A stretch of 64,000 bases of DNA from Spongiibacter thalassae (GTDB lineage Bacteria; Pseudomonadota; Gammaproteobacteria; Pseudomonadales; Spongiibacteraceae), in assembly GCF_012272835.1 (NCBI RefSeq), contig NZ_JAAWWK010000001.1, positions 434,001 through 498,000 on the forward strand. The letters run 5' to 3'. Below are positions 17,928 through 26,529 of the stretch, in pieces. The position numbers and the translations under genes are program-made. The notes beneath the pieces were generated by a model, which was not told where the DNA came from, did no database searches, and worked only from the letters and a program-made list of their open reading frames with translations. Each line of letters opens with the position of its first letter. Position 1 is the first letter of the stretch.

Positions 17928-19049
17928 ATGAACTTCGATTACACAGAAGAACAGGAATTACTGCGCACCAGTCTGCGGGCCTATCTGCGCGATCACTACA
18001 GTTTCGAGCAGCGTCGGCAATGGATCGCGACGACGGAGGGGCGCAATTCCAAGGTGTGGCAGGATTTTGCTGACCGGCTTGGTATTCTCGGTCTGGCGGT
18101 CGCAGAGGACGATGGCGGTATCGGCGGTGATGCGGTCAGTTGCATGGTGGTAATGGAAGAGCTGGGGCGTAGCCTGGTGGTCGAACCCTATCTGGAGTCT
18201 TCGCTGCTTGGCGTGCGTATTCTCCAGCGCAGCGGCAATTCAGCCGCCAGGGCGCTGTTGGCCGGAGTGGTGGATGGTAGCGAAATTATTGTTCCCGCAT
18301 TGAACGAAGCCGCCAGCCGGTTTGATCTGCACAAGGTGCAGGGGCGGGCACAGTCCGTGACCGAAGGCTTTCTGATTGATGCGAGTAAAATCGTCGTGCG
18401 CGGTGCGCCCTGGGCGAGCCGTTTTATTGTCAGCGCCATACTCAATGACGAGCTGGCACTGTTCCTGGTCGATGCAAGCCAAGCCGGTTTAACCATCAAT
18501 GCCTACCCCTGTATCGACGGTGGTCGTGCCGGGGACCTTGCCATCGTTGCTGCCACCGTGAATAGCGACGCCTTGCTTGCCACTGGTAGTGAAGCAGAGA
18601 CGTTGTTGGCGGAAGTTCAGGATCTGGCTTCGGCAATGCTGGCGGCGGAGTCCCTGGGGGTAATGGCCCGCATGCACGAAGATACCGTTGAATACACCAG
18701 GCAACGCCGTCAATTTGGCCAGCCGATTGCCAACTTCCAGGCCCTGCAACATCGAATGGTAGATATGTATATGCAGCTGGAGATGGCGCGCTCGGCGACG
18801 CTGTCAGCGGTGTTGCGCCAGGGTGAGGAGGTCGCCGAGCGGGCACTGGCAGCATCTGCCGCGAAGGCGACAATCAATGAAGCCTGTCAGTTTGTCGGTC
18901 AGAATGCGGTGCAGCTTCACGGCGGCATGGGCATGACCGATGAACTTGCGGTCAGCCACTATTTCAAGCGCGCCACCGCCATTGAAACCCAGTACGGCAG
19001 TCGCGACTATCACCTGTTACGTCACGCCGACATTCGGCGCAGCGCGTGA
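17928..19049 (+). CDS. Acyl-CoA dehydrogenase (atypical active-site region)
   Basis: A 373-residue flavoprotein of the acyl-CoA dehydrogenase family, with the N-terminal helical domain (EEQELLRTSLRAYL), the middle beta domain and the C-terminal helix-bundle segments RRQFGQPIANFQALQHRMVDM and QLHGGMGMTDE. Family members form the alpha-beta double bond of acyl-CoA. The usual C-terminal I-Y-x-G-T/S stretch is replaced by AIETQYGSRDYH, so the glutamate base of MCAD-type enzymes is absent there. Such divergent members often act as one subunit of a heteromeric dehydrogenase in steroid-type pathways. A partner could be the enzyme at 23396-24622 or 30776-31945 (inference). Its stop overlaps a possible GTG start of the ALDH gene. 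Confidence 0.9.
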   Translation: MNFDYTEEQELLRTSLRAYLRDHYSFEQRRQWIATTEGRNSKVWQDFADRLGILGLAVAEDDGGIGGDAVSCMVVMEELGRSLVVEPYLESSLLGVRILQRSGNSAARALLAGVVDGSEIIVPALNEAASRFDLHKVQGRAQSVTEGFLIDASKIVVRGAPWASRFIVSAILNDELALFLVDASQAGLTINAYPCIDGGRAGDLAIVAATVNSDALLATGSEAETLLAEVQDLASAMLAAESLGVMARMHEDTVEYTRQRRQFGQPIANFQALQHRMVDMYMQLEMARSATLSAVLRQGEEVAERALAASAAKATINEACQFVGQNAVQLHGGMGMTDELAVSHYFKRATAIETQYGSRDYHLLRHADIRRSA

Positions 19050-19090
19050 TAAGCACTATTCAGCAGAACGTCACTACCGGAGAGCTGGAC

Positions 19091-20518
19091 ATGGACACTG
19101 CGGTTGCTCAGTCAATTACCGATATTTTTCATACGCAACGGGCTGCGCATCAGGCCTTGCCTATGCCGGATCGCAACTGGCGACTGGCGCGTATCGCCCG
19201 CTGTGTCGATTTTGTTGTTGAGCAACAGGAGGCCATCGTAGAGGCAACGATTGCCGACTGGCAGCACAAGCCCGCCTCCTTCGTTAAGGCGATGGAGCTG
19301 CTACCGGTATTGAATCACGCCAAGCACATCCGCAAACATCTGGCCGGGTGGATGAAGGATGCACCCCGAGCGGCAGACTTTCCCTTCAACCTGATGGGGG
19401 CGAAAGCCTTTGTGCGTTATCAACCCTTGGGTGTCGTGGGGGTGATGGTGCCCTGGAACGGACCTGTGGCGATGGCGATGGTCGCGGCGATGGATGCCTT
19501 TTCCGCAGGTAATCGCTGCATGGTGAAAATATCGGAATTCTCGCCCCATGTGGCAGCCATGCTGGAGCAGCAAATCCCCCAATATTTCGACAGCAGTGAA
19601 CTCGCTATCGTCACTGGCGAGCTGGAGGTCAGCCAGCAATTTGCGGCGCTGCCCTTCGACCATTTGATGTACACCGGCAGTAGTGGCACTGCCAGGCATA
19701 TCATGGCCGCCGCGGCGAAGAACCTGACTCCCGTGACCTTGGAACTAGGCGGCAAATCGCCGGTGATTGTCGATAGTGATTGCGACATCGACTACGCGGC
19801 GCAGCGTACAATGAGTGGGCGGCTGATCAATACCGGGCAGGGCTGTATTACCCCGGACTATGTGTTGATCGAAGCGGCCCGTCTCGAAGATTTTTTAGCG
19901 GCGGCAGAGGCTGCGACCCGGGAGATGTATCCCCTGTCACTCGGCGGGCGCGACTACGCGGCCATCGCCACCGACGCCCATTACCAGCGTATGCTTAGCC
20001 TGCGTCAGGAGGCCCTGGATTCCGGCTGTCGCTGCATCGAGATTGATGTGGGCGGCGAATCGGCCAAACGCCAGGTTAACCCGTTGATCGTGGTGAACCC
20101 TCCCGCTGACAGTCGTTTGGCCACGGAGGAAATCTTCGGGCCGATACTGGTAGTGTTCACCTGCGATGGTCTTCAGGGAGCGATTGATCATATCAATCGA
20201 GGGGAAAAGCCGCTGGCCCTGTATTACTTCGGTAACGAGTCTGACAAGCAACAACAGGTGCTGGATCAGACCTCTGCCGGGGGTGTGGCAATCAACGAAG
20301 TGATGATGCAGTTGATGATGTCACAGCTGCCCTTTGGCGGTGTGGGTCACAGTGGCATGGGCAGTTATTGGGGCGGCCGAGCGGGCTTTGATCGCTTTTC
20401 CCACGCCAAGTCGGTGTTCCGTCAGGGCTGGTATAAAAAACTGGGTGCAATGATGGATCCGCCTTATGGCAGCACCATGGAAAATATGCTGAAGATGCAG
20501 CTCAAAAAACCAAAATAA
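19091..20518 (+). CDS. Aldehyde dehydrogenase, coniferyl-aldehyde-dehydrogenase-like
   Basis: About 475 residues. The NAD-binding PWNGP, the glutamate motif LELGGKSP and the catalytic cysteine in NTGQGCITPDYVLI are visible. NTGQGC.PDYVL and the C-terminal FSHAKSVFRQG are typical of the coniferyl-aldehyde-dehydrogenase subgroup that oxidises aromatic and other bulky aldehydes. I place the start at ATG 19091, with GGAG upstream. A GTG at 19046 overlapping the previous stop (GTGA) would add 15 residues and cannot be excluded. Last gene of the Rieske operon; it probably oxidises the aldehyde made by the GMC enzyme to an acid ready for CoA activation. Confidence 0.93.
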   Translation: MDTAVAQSITDIFHTQRAAHQALPMPDRNWRLARIARCVDFVVEQQEAIVEATIADWQHKPASFVKAMELLPVLNHAKHIRKHLAGWMKDAPRAADFPFNLMGAKAFVRYQPLGVVGVMVPWNGPVAMAMVAAMDAFSAGNRCMVKISEFSPHVAAMLEQQIPQYFDSSELAIVTGELEVSQQFAALPFDHLMYTGSSGTARHIMAAAAKNLTPVTLELGGKSPVIVDSDCDIDYAAQRTMSGRLINTGQGCITPDYVLIEAARLEDFLAAAEAATREMYPLSLGGRDYAAIATDAHYQRMLSLRQEALDSGCRCIEIDVGGESAKRQVNPLIVVNPPADSRLATEEIFGPILVVFTCDGLQGAIDHINRGEKPLALYYFGNESDKQQQVLDQTSAGGVAINEVMMQLMMSQLPFGGVGHSGMGSYWGGRAGFDRFSHAKSVFRQGWYKKLGAMMDPPYGSTMENMLKMQLKKPK

Positions 20519-20745
20519 CACCGCGCTGAACGGGCGGCCCTTCGCCGCCTGTCCCGAGTGGACAGTGCCTGTGGCGCATTGGTCGACGACGGGGAATGGG
20601 TGCAGGGCTTTCATAAATCTGTGATACGCAAATCTGTCATGGGCACGATTTATGCTGGCCTTATTACCAAGCGGGTATCGTATTACGACGTCGATAGCTG
20701 TCTGGTGTCCCCAATAATTCCCTAATACTCGTATTCGGAGCCGTC

Positions 20746-21852
20746 ATGCCTGTGTCTATTCGAAGCCTTGTCGTCATTGCTGCCTTAGTGGTGCTACCGC
20801 TGTCGGCATCAGCCTACTCCCTCAAACATACCCTGAAAACCGGCACGATAGCCTTTGGATCATGCCTGAAACAGTGGCAGCCACAACCCGTGTGGGCGTC
20901 GGTCACCGCACTGGAACCCCAGGCCTTTGTATTTCTCGGCGACAATGTGTACACCGATGTGGGTGCCTACACTTCGACAGAGCTTCCCGGACGTATCGGC
21001 CAAGCTTATAAAGAACTCTCCCGCGACAAGGCCTTCAAGCGCTTTGGTATGCAGAAGAAAATCGACATTTTCGCTACCTGGGATGACCACGACTACGGCG
21101 TGAACGATGGCGGGGCGGAGTTTCCCTACCAGCAAGAATCCCGGGAATACTTTGCCGACTTTTTCGGTCTGGAGCTTGACCGCATCGGCGACCAGGAAAA
21201 ACGCGGGGTGTTCTACGCGGATTTTCGCGATATCGGCGGTTTAACCGTGCAATTTATCATGCTCGATACCCGCAGCTATCGCAGCCCATTGAGCACTGGG
21301 CCGACCAGCAGCTGCCCGAAAAATCGCCGGGTGCCCACGTCCGACCCCGGCGCGACAGTACTCGGAGATATACAGTGGCAGTGGCTGGAGCTGGAGCTGC
21401 AAAAGCCCGCTGACCTGCGCATTATCGCCAGTAGCATTCAGGTATTACCCACCGAACACTGTTTTGAAAAGTGGAACAATTTTCCCCATGAACGCCAGCG
21501 CCTGTTCAGCCTGCTGAATAGCACCGAGGCCAATGGCGTGTTGTTGATCAGCGGCGACCGGCATATGGCGGAAATCTCCAGACTTGACGGAGCGCTGTCC
21601 TATCCCCTGTATGAAATCACCGCCAGTGGCCTGAACTCGGCCCTGAGTGATCTGACGGCATTGGCCAATGAAACCAATTCCCTGCGCACCACACCGCGCA
21701 ATATCGTTGTCGATAATTTCGGCACAATCCAGATTACCCGTGAGGGAGAAGAGGCCCTGCTACAGTTGCAAGTACGCAATGTGCAGGGTGAAATCATGGA
21801 GGAAGTGAGGCTCAAGGTGAGCGAACTGGGGCCGCTCAACCTCGACAAATAA
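20746..21852 (+). CDS. PhoD-like secreted metallophosphoesterase
   Basis: A 368-residue protein with an N-terminal signal peptide (hydrophobic VVIAALVVLPLSASA). Calcineurin-like/PhoD metal-binding motifs appear in order: GSCLKQW, LGDNVYTD, TWDDHDYGVND and, near the C-terminus, SGDRHMAEI. PhoD-type enzymes are periplasmic or exported phosphodiesterase/alkaline phosphatases that use Ca2+/Fe3+. No phosphate-starvation box was recognised upstream, where the 227-bp gap holds a GGCGGC-CCTTC-GCCGCC hairpin (20533-20549). It appears unrelated to the catabolic operons on either side and ends at a palindromic repeat shared with chrA. Confidence 0.9.
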   Translation: MPVSIRSLVVIAALVVLPLSASAYSLKHTLKTGTIAFGSCLKQWQPQPVWASVTALEPQAFVFLGDNVYTDVGAYTSTELPGRIGQAYKELSRDKAFKRFGMQKKIDIFATWDDHDYGVNDGGAEFPYQQESREYFADFFGLELDRIGDQEKRGVFYADFRDIGGLTVQFIMLDTRSYRSPLSTGPTSSCPKNRRVPTSDPGATVLGDIQWQWLELELQKPADLRIIASSIQVLPTEHCFEKWNNFPHERQRLFSLLNSTEANGVLLISGDRHMAEISRLDGALSYPLYEITASGLNSALSDLTALANETNSLRTTPRNIVVDNFGTIQITREGEEALLQLQVRNVQGEIMEEVRLKVSELGPLNLDK

Positions 21853-21857
21853 ATCCT

Positions 21858-21883
21858 GGGGACAGACCCCGGGGTCTGTCCCC
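21858..21883. repeat. 26-bp palindromic repeat, copy 1
   Basis: GGGGACAGACCCC joined directly to its reverse complement, a perfect 13-bp-arm palindrome between the convergent phosphatase and chrA genes. Two further copies are at 57760 and 57836. It resembles REP-type or mobile small repeats and could also act as a bidirectional transcript end. Confidence 0.8.
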
Positions 21884-21896
21884 TAGGTTACCTAGG

Positions 21897-23273
21897 TTAA
21901 AGGAAGGGGGTTATCAGCATGCCCAGCAGGGCGCTGCTGAGAATGACGGGCAGCACGCCAATCTTGTAACGGAGGATGGCGACAAAGGCCGCCAGGGTAA
22001 GGGCGGTGCTCGCCAGGTCTATGCTGCGCCAGTTCGGGGCGAGCAGGTTCATACCGAAGTGCTCAAGTGTGGTCACTTCATTAAAGGCCACGTGAATCGC
22101 AAACCAAATCGCCAGGTTGAGCATCACACCAACCACCGCGGCGGTGACGGCGGATAGGGCGGCGCTTATCGCCCGGTTGCCGCGCAGTGATTCCACATAG
22201 GGAGCGCCGAGGAATATCCACAGAAAACAGGGAATAAAGGTCACCCAGGTGGTAAGGATTGAGGCGAGTACCCCCGCTGTGAAGGGGTCCAGACTGCCGG
22301 GTTGGCGAAAGGCGCCCATAAAGCCGACAAACTGAACGACCTGAATCAATGGACCGGGGGTGGTTTCGGCCATGCCGAGTCCGTCGAGCATTTCGCCGGG
22401 GGCCAGCCAGCCGTAATGTTGTACCGCTTCCTGGGCCATATACGCGAGCACGGAGTAGGCGCCGCCGAAGGTCACCACTGCCAGTTTGCTGAAAAACAAA
22501 CCGATGGTGGTGAAGACATGGTCGCCGCCGAGGGTGGCGAGCATGGCAATCAGTGGCACCAGCCATAGGGACAGCCAGACAGACAGCACTTTTCCGGCGC
22601 GCAACCAGGAGGCCTGGGTGTGGCGCGGTTCGCCCTGCATCATCGTGTCAATCGCGTGGTGCTTCGCCGGGGCGTGGGCGTCATGGTGAGCGAAGGCCTG
22701 GGGCGCCAGGCGCGAGCCGATCAATCCTGCGCAGGCCGCCAGCATGATAATGGCGGGAAAGGGGACGGAGAATAAGTACAGCGCGCAAAAGGCGGTGGCG
22801 GCCAGGGCATACATATAATGGTTTTTCAGGGCGCGTTGGCCAATGCGAATTACCGCCTGTATCACAATGGCGAGCACTGCCGCCTTGATGCCAAAGAACA
22901 GACCCTGTACCAGGGTGGCGTCCTGATAGCCTGCATAGAGCAGGCTGAGCACTAAAATACTGAGAAAGCCGGGTAGTATGAACAAACCTCCGGCGACTAA
23001 TCCTCCCCTGACACCGTGTAGTAGCCAGCCGATATAGGTGGCCAGTTGCTGGGCCTCCGGGCCGGGCAGCACCATGCAGTAGTTCAGTGCATGGAGGAAG
23101 CGGCTCTCGCTGATCCACTGTTTTTCGTCGACCAGAATACGGTGCATCACAGCGATTTGCCCGGCGGGACCGCCGAAACTGAGCAGGGCGATTTTAAACC
23201 AGACCCTCAGCGCTTCGGCAAAACTGATGTGGTGTCCGAAGGAGTTGGGAGTGTCTGCGGAGGGTTGCGGCAC
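21897..23273 (-). CDS. chrA: ChrA-family chromate efflux transporter
   Basis: A 458-residue polytopic inner-membrane protein with two CHR domains. The N-terminal one holds SFGGPAGQIAVMHRILVDEKQW and MVLPGPEAQQLATYIGW; the C-terminal one repeats the pattern with KLAVVTFGGAYSVLAYMAQEAV and AETTPGPLIQVVQFVGF. About ten to twelve membrane segments are apparent. ChrA exports chromate, probably by antiport. The start is GTG with an AGGA site. The domains are joined by a histidine-rich loop (HHDAHAPAKHHAID), unusual and possibly metal-sensing. No ChrB regulator lies beside it. Confidence 0.95.
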   Translation of the reverse strand: MPQPSADTPNSFGHHISFAEALRVWFKIALLSFGGPAGQIAVMHRILVDEKQWISESRFLHALNYCMVLPGPEAQQLATYIGWLLHGVRGGLVAGGLFILPGFLSILVLSLLYAGYQDATLVQGLFFGIKAAVLAIVIQAVIRIGQRALKNHYMYALAATAFCALYLFSVPFPAIIMLAACAGLIGSRLAPQAFAHHDAHAPAKHHAIDTMMQGEPRHTQASWLRAGKVLSVWLSLWLVPLIAMLATLGGDHVFTTIGLFFSKLAVVTFGGAYSVLAYMAQEAVQHYGWLAPGEMLDGLGMAETTPGPLIQVVQFVGFMGAFRQPGSLDPFTAGVLASILTTWVTFIPCFLWIFLGAPYVESLRGNRAISAALSAVTAAVVGVMLNLAIWFAIHVAFNEVTTLEHFGMNLLAPNWRSIDLASTALTLAAFVAILRYKIGVLPVILSSALLGMLITPFL

Positions 23274-23395
23274 GGGGTTGTCCTGGGTTGGTGCGTAGGT
23301 AGAGGGGAGTACCCCTGCCGCAGTGTAGCGAAATCTGCGGTGTCAGGGGAGGGGGAAGCGCCGCCCTTATTTCGGTAGGGAGGGCGGCGTGAACA

Positions 23396-24622
23396 CTATA
23401 GGCCGAGGGCGGATTTCGCCAGAATATTGCGTTGAATTTCATTGGAACCGGCGTAGATCGACCCTGCCCGTTCATTAAAGTAGCGCAGTGGCGAGACCGC
23501 CGACAGCGCCGATCCAACATAGCTCTCGCGGTTGTAGGGGTAGCTCACGGCACCACCGGGCCGGCCGGCCTGAGGTTGGAAGGCTAGACCATAGTGGTTG
23601 GCCAGCAGCATACCCAGTTCAGTCACCCGCTGTTGCAGTTCCGTGCCGAGGATTTTCATCACCGAGGCATTGACCCCCGGCGAGTGGCCCTTGCTTAATT
23701 CGGCGAGGGTTTGCAGCTCGTACATTTCCAGGGCGCTGACCTTTATATCGGTGTCGGCCAGTTGGCTGGCAAACAGCGGGTCGTCAATCAGCCGGTCACA
23801 GCAGTCTCCGGGGACCTCCGCAGCCGCGCGCCGGATTTCTTCCAGGCGCACCTGCATGAGTGGGGCATAGGCAGCGCCGCCACGTTCAAATTCGAGCAGG
23901 TATTTGGCAACTGTCCAGCCCTCGTCAATATTGCCGATCACATTGGCCTTGGGCACTCGCACATCGTTGAAAAACACCTGGTTTTGAATGTGCTCACCGG
24001 TGAGGCCGACAATAGGCTGTACCTCAACGCCGGGGGTGGCCATGTCGATAAGCAGAAAGGTAATACCCTTTTGTGGCTTATCGAGTTTGCTGGTTCTGAC
24101 CAGACAAAAAATCCAGTTGGCCTCATCCGCATGGGTCTGCCAGATTTTGGCGCCGTTACACACCAGGTGGTCGCCATCGTCAACCGCCTGCATTTGCAGT
24201 GATGCCAGGTCGGAACCCGAGCCTGGTTCGGAGTAGCCCTGGCACCAGAAGTGCTCACCACTCAGCATACGCGGTAGAAAGTAGGATTTTTGTTCTTCGG
24301 TACCAAAGGCGATCAGGGCCGGGGCGCACATCTGAATACCCATTGGCGAGGTGGGAGGGGCACCGGCGGCGGCTTTCTCCTTGGCAAAAATATAATGCTG
24401 GGCAGCGGTCCAGTCGCAGCCACCGTACTCCACCGGCCACGACGGCGCGAGCCAGCCCTGCTCCAACAGAATTTGCTGCCAGGCCATGCTCGCATCGTGG
24501 TCAGCGTAGACACTGGTCATCAGTTGTCCGGCCTGACGCAGGTCGTCGGTCAGTTTTTCTGCCAGAAAGGTTCTGACCTCCTGTTGGAAGGCCTTTTCTT
24601 CCGGTGACCACTCTATATTCAT
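23396..24622 (-). CDS. Acyl-CoA dehydrogenase (FadE-type)
   Basis: A 408-residue acyl-CoA dehydrogenase. The family signature parts WCQGYSEPGSGSDLASL (FAD/substrate loop) and KIWQTHADEANWIFCLVRT are clear, as is the C-terminal IYAGSNEIQRNILAK. At the position where MCAD has its catalytic glutamate (YEGT), this protein has alanine, so the base must lie elsewhere, as in isovaleryl-CoA-type or FadE-type enzymes. Start ATG has GCGAGG upstream. It lies 21 bp after the thiolase in a two-gene operon whose upstream region carries operators e and f. Probably introduces an alpha-beta double bond into a bulky acyl-CoA. Confidence 0.93.
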   Translation of the reverse strand: MNIEWSPEEKAFQQEVRTFLAEKLTDDLRQAGQLMTSVYADHDASMAWQQILLEQGWLAPSWPVEYGGCDWTAAQHYIFAKEKAAAGAPPTSPMGIQMCAPALIAFGTEEQKSYFLPRMLSGEHFWCQGYSEPGSGSDLASLQMQAVDDGDHLVCNGAKIWQTHADEANWIFCLVRTSKLDKPQKGITFLLIDMATPGVEVQPIVGLTGEHIQNQVFFNDVRVPKANVIGNIDEGWTVAKYLLEFERGGAAYAPLMQVRLEEIRRAAAEVPGDCCDRLIDDPLFASQLADTDIKVSALEMYELQTLAELSKGHSPGVNASVMKILGTELQQRVTELGMLLANHYGLAFQPQAGRPGGAVSYPYNRESYVGSALSAVSPLRYFNERAGSIYAGSNEIQRNILAKSALGL

Positions 24623-24643
24623 GCTTTGCCTCGCTATTGCCGT

Positions 24644-26158
24644 TTAGTTGGGTCGCCACACCGGCGTGCCATCGGCGTCCGGGGTGATAGTACCTTGCAT
24701 GCCAATGACCGATTTTTCGGTGCTGGTGAGCATGGCCAGGGTACTGGTATCGGTCGCGGGAACGCAGGCCATGCCGCGTTCGCCCTTGCTGTTGCGGGCG
24801 ACGATAACCCCCTGCTTGGGGCTGCCGTCGCGCTCATACATTACGGTAAAGGTTTCTACGGTGACCGGGCCGCTGAGGGATTCATTTAATGGCGGCACCG
24901 TGTGGCGGCGACGGTCGGCCTCGTCCTGTACCGAGAAGCCGGGGGCAATGCCGTTTTCCGGGGCTTGGGTGCTTATTACCATGGTGTGGTGCTTGCTGAT
25001 AAAGCCGCCATTGCTGTATAGCAGGCCCAGTTCTCCGGGGGCGGCGCGCAGCGCTCTCACCATGGCGCAGGTGGCGTGGGCCATATAGTTATTGAGTGGG
25101 CCGCCAAAGAAGGTCAGGCCACCGGCCACCGTTGGACAGTGCTCGCGGGGGTCGAGCTGAAGTTGGCGCAGGGCCATTTTGGGTACAACGGGGAAGCAAC
25201 TGTAGAGCTCGACTTTGCTGAAACGTTTGGCGTCGCCGCCGACGATTTCCACCGCGCGGTCGAGGGTGGCGTTCATTGCCGGGCTGGTAACGTATTGGTC
25301 GCGGAACAGGAAGTTGTCGGGCTCGGCGGCATTGCCACCCCCCCAGAGATAGACGATATTGTTCTCGGCGACACCGGCTGCCCGGGCGCTGGCCAGGCTG
25401 GTGACGATGATGGCGGCAGATTGATTCACCGCCGGATTGGCCACCATATATTTGGGATAGGGCCAATTAATCATGCGGTTGCCAGGGCTGACGGTGGCGA
25501 TTTCCTCGGCACTGGGGGCCGACTTGATCCATGCGTAGGGATTGTTGGCGGCCACCTCGGCATATTGTGCCCACAGTCTGGCGGATTCCTCGGTGCCTTG
25601 AGCGGGGGTTTTACCCTCGGCGGCTTGCAGGGCCATTTCGTACAGGGGGTACATCGCCGCGGGGTCGTTGACCCCTAATGATTTGGCTATGGCGCTGCGC
25701 TCAATGCGGTCGCCGCTTACCTTCACGGTGTCCTCCTTGCTGGCCAGCGGTGTCCAGTTCAGGTTGGTTCCACTTTTCATGGCCTTGTTCAGCGAGTTCA
25801 TCGCCTCGCCACCGACAATAATCGAGCTGCCCTGGTCGCCCTCGACAACGCGCAGGGCGGCTTCGTGGATCAGGCGTATAGGGGTTTCGCCACCAAAGCT
25901 GGCGTTGATCTGGCGGGGAGGGGACACGCCGAGCTTGTCGCATAGCAGACCAACCGGGTTTTGGTAGCGCCAGCTCATCAGCCCGACCACTTCGATAGAG
26001 GCGCAGCGGTTCAGCATGTCGCCGCCGGCGTCCTTGTTGGCCTGCTGAATGGCTTCGGCCATCAGCGCAACCGGCTCCAGAGCGTTTTCCGGGGCAGAGG
26101 GTCGGTCGATAAACTCGCCGACACCGACAATTACGGGAATATTTTCCGGACTTACCAT
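24644..26158 (-). CDS. Thiolase-superfamily acetyl-CoA acetyltransferase-like protein
   Basis: A 504-residue thiolase-fold protein, longer than ordinary thiolases (about 390). The core shows GVGEFIDRP, GGEAMNS, VELYSCFPVVPKMALRQL and the active-site strand GGLTFFGGPLNNYMAHA. The last roughly 100 residues (from about PGFSVQDEAD onward) form an additional small domain with VTVETFTVMYERDG and PKQGVIVARN, typical of the long thiolase subgroup seen in steroid and lipid degraders. It should split a 3-ketoacyl-CoA or catalyse a related C-C cleavage. The ATG has GGAG upstream. It is the first gene of the leftward operon facing the acyl-CoA ligase operon across operators e and f. Confidence 0.9.
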   Translation of the reverse strand: MVSPENIPVIVGVGEFIDRPSAPENALEPVALMAEAIQQANKDAGGDMLNRCASIEVVGLMSWRYQNPVGLLCDKLGVSPPRQINASFGGETPIRLIHEAALRVVEGDQGSSIIVGGEAMNSLNKAMKSGTNLNWTPLASKEDTVKVSGDRIERSAIAKSLGVNDPAAMYPLYEMALQAAEGKTPAQGTEESARLWAQYAEVAANNPYAWIKSAPSAEEIATVSPGNRMINWPYPKYMVANPAVNQSAAIIVTSLASARAAGVAENNIVYLWGGGNAAEPDNFLFRDQYVTSPAMNATLDRAVEIVGGDAKRFSKVELYSCFPVVPKMALRQLQLDPREHCPTVAGGLTFFGGPLNNYMAHATCAMVRALRAAPGELGLLYSNGGFISKHHTMVISTQAPENGIAPGFSVQDEADRRRHTVPPLNESLSGPVTVETFTVMYERDGSPKQGVIVARNSKGERGMACVPATDTSTLAMLTSTEKSVIGMQGTITPDADGTPVWRPN

Positions 26159-26311
26159 GCTAATTCTCCAAATCGGGCTTTAATTATCATTCAGGCACTG
26201 CCTGCAACGAATTTTCGTTGTCCAGTGTACGGTGCCGTCCGTGTAAGCCGTTGTCTATTGCCGCCAATTTTTGCCTGTCGGGCTGGTGGGTCAATCGGCG
26301 CATGGCGTAGA

Positions 26312-26334
26312 TTAATCTATTGTTGATAGATTTA
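26312..26334. promoter_or_regulatory. Operator e
   Basis: TTAATCTA (26312-26319), spacer TTGTTGA, TAGATTTA (26327-26334): fifteen of sixteen arm positions agree with the consensus. It lies about 155 bp from the thiolase start and about 195 bp from the ligase start. Confidence 0.7.
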
Positions 26335-26411
26335 AAAGGGGTGGCGGCCTTCTCTGCTCCCCTTGGGCGATTCATCGTCGATTCACCTTGACCAGCGAGG
26401 CTGCTTGGGAT

Positions 26412-26434
26412 TAAATCTATCATCATAAGATTTA
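26412..26434. promoter_or_regulatory. Operator f
   Basis: TAAATCTA (26412-26419), spacer TCATCAT, AAGATTTA (26427-26434), extended by one further complementary pair on each side. A candidate plus-strand promoter is TTGGGA (26405-26410), 16 bp, AAGATT (26427-26432), whose -10 would be covered. It lies 95 bp before the acyl-CoA ligase ATG. Confidence 0.7.
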
Positions 26435-26529
26435 ATGAGACACCACGGGTCGGCGCTGTTCAGCATCGATCTGTCGGTGATATCACCACGACCCATCATG
26501 GCGATGGGAGTTAGCAGGGGAGTCGCAGA

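Larger units (their letters stand above)
26159..26529. other. Divergent regulatory region, thiolase / acyl-CoA ligase operons
   Basis: These 371 bp contain no convincing gene. Two copies of the shared operator, e and f, are spaced 100 bp apart centre to centre, one nearer each divergent operon. The rest is AT-rich with no further clear structure. Confidence 0.65.

Noticed and set aside
20533-20549. GGCGGC-CCTTC-GCCGCC hairpin as an intrinsic terminator after the ALDH gene
   Set aside because: A good stem but no following T-run on the plus strand, so not called as a terminator.
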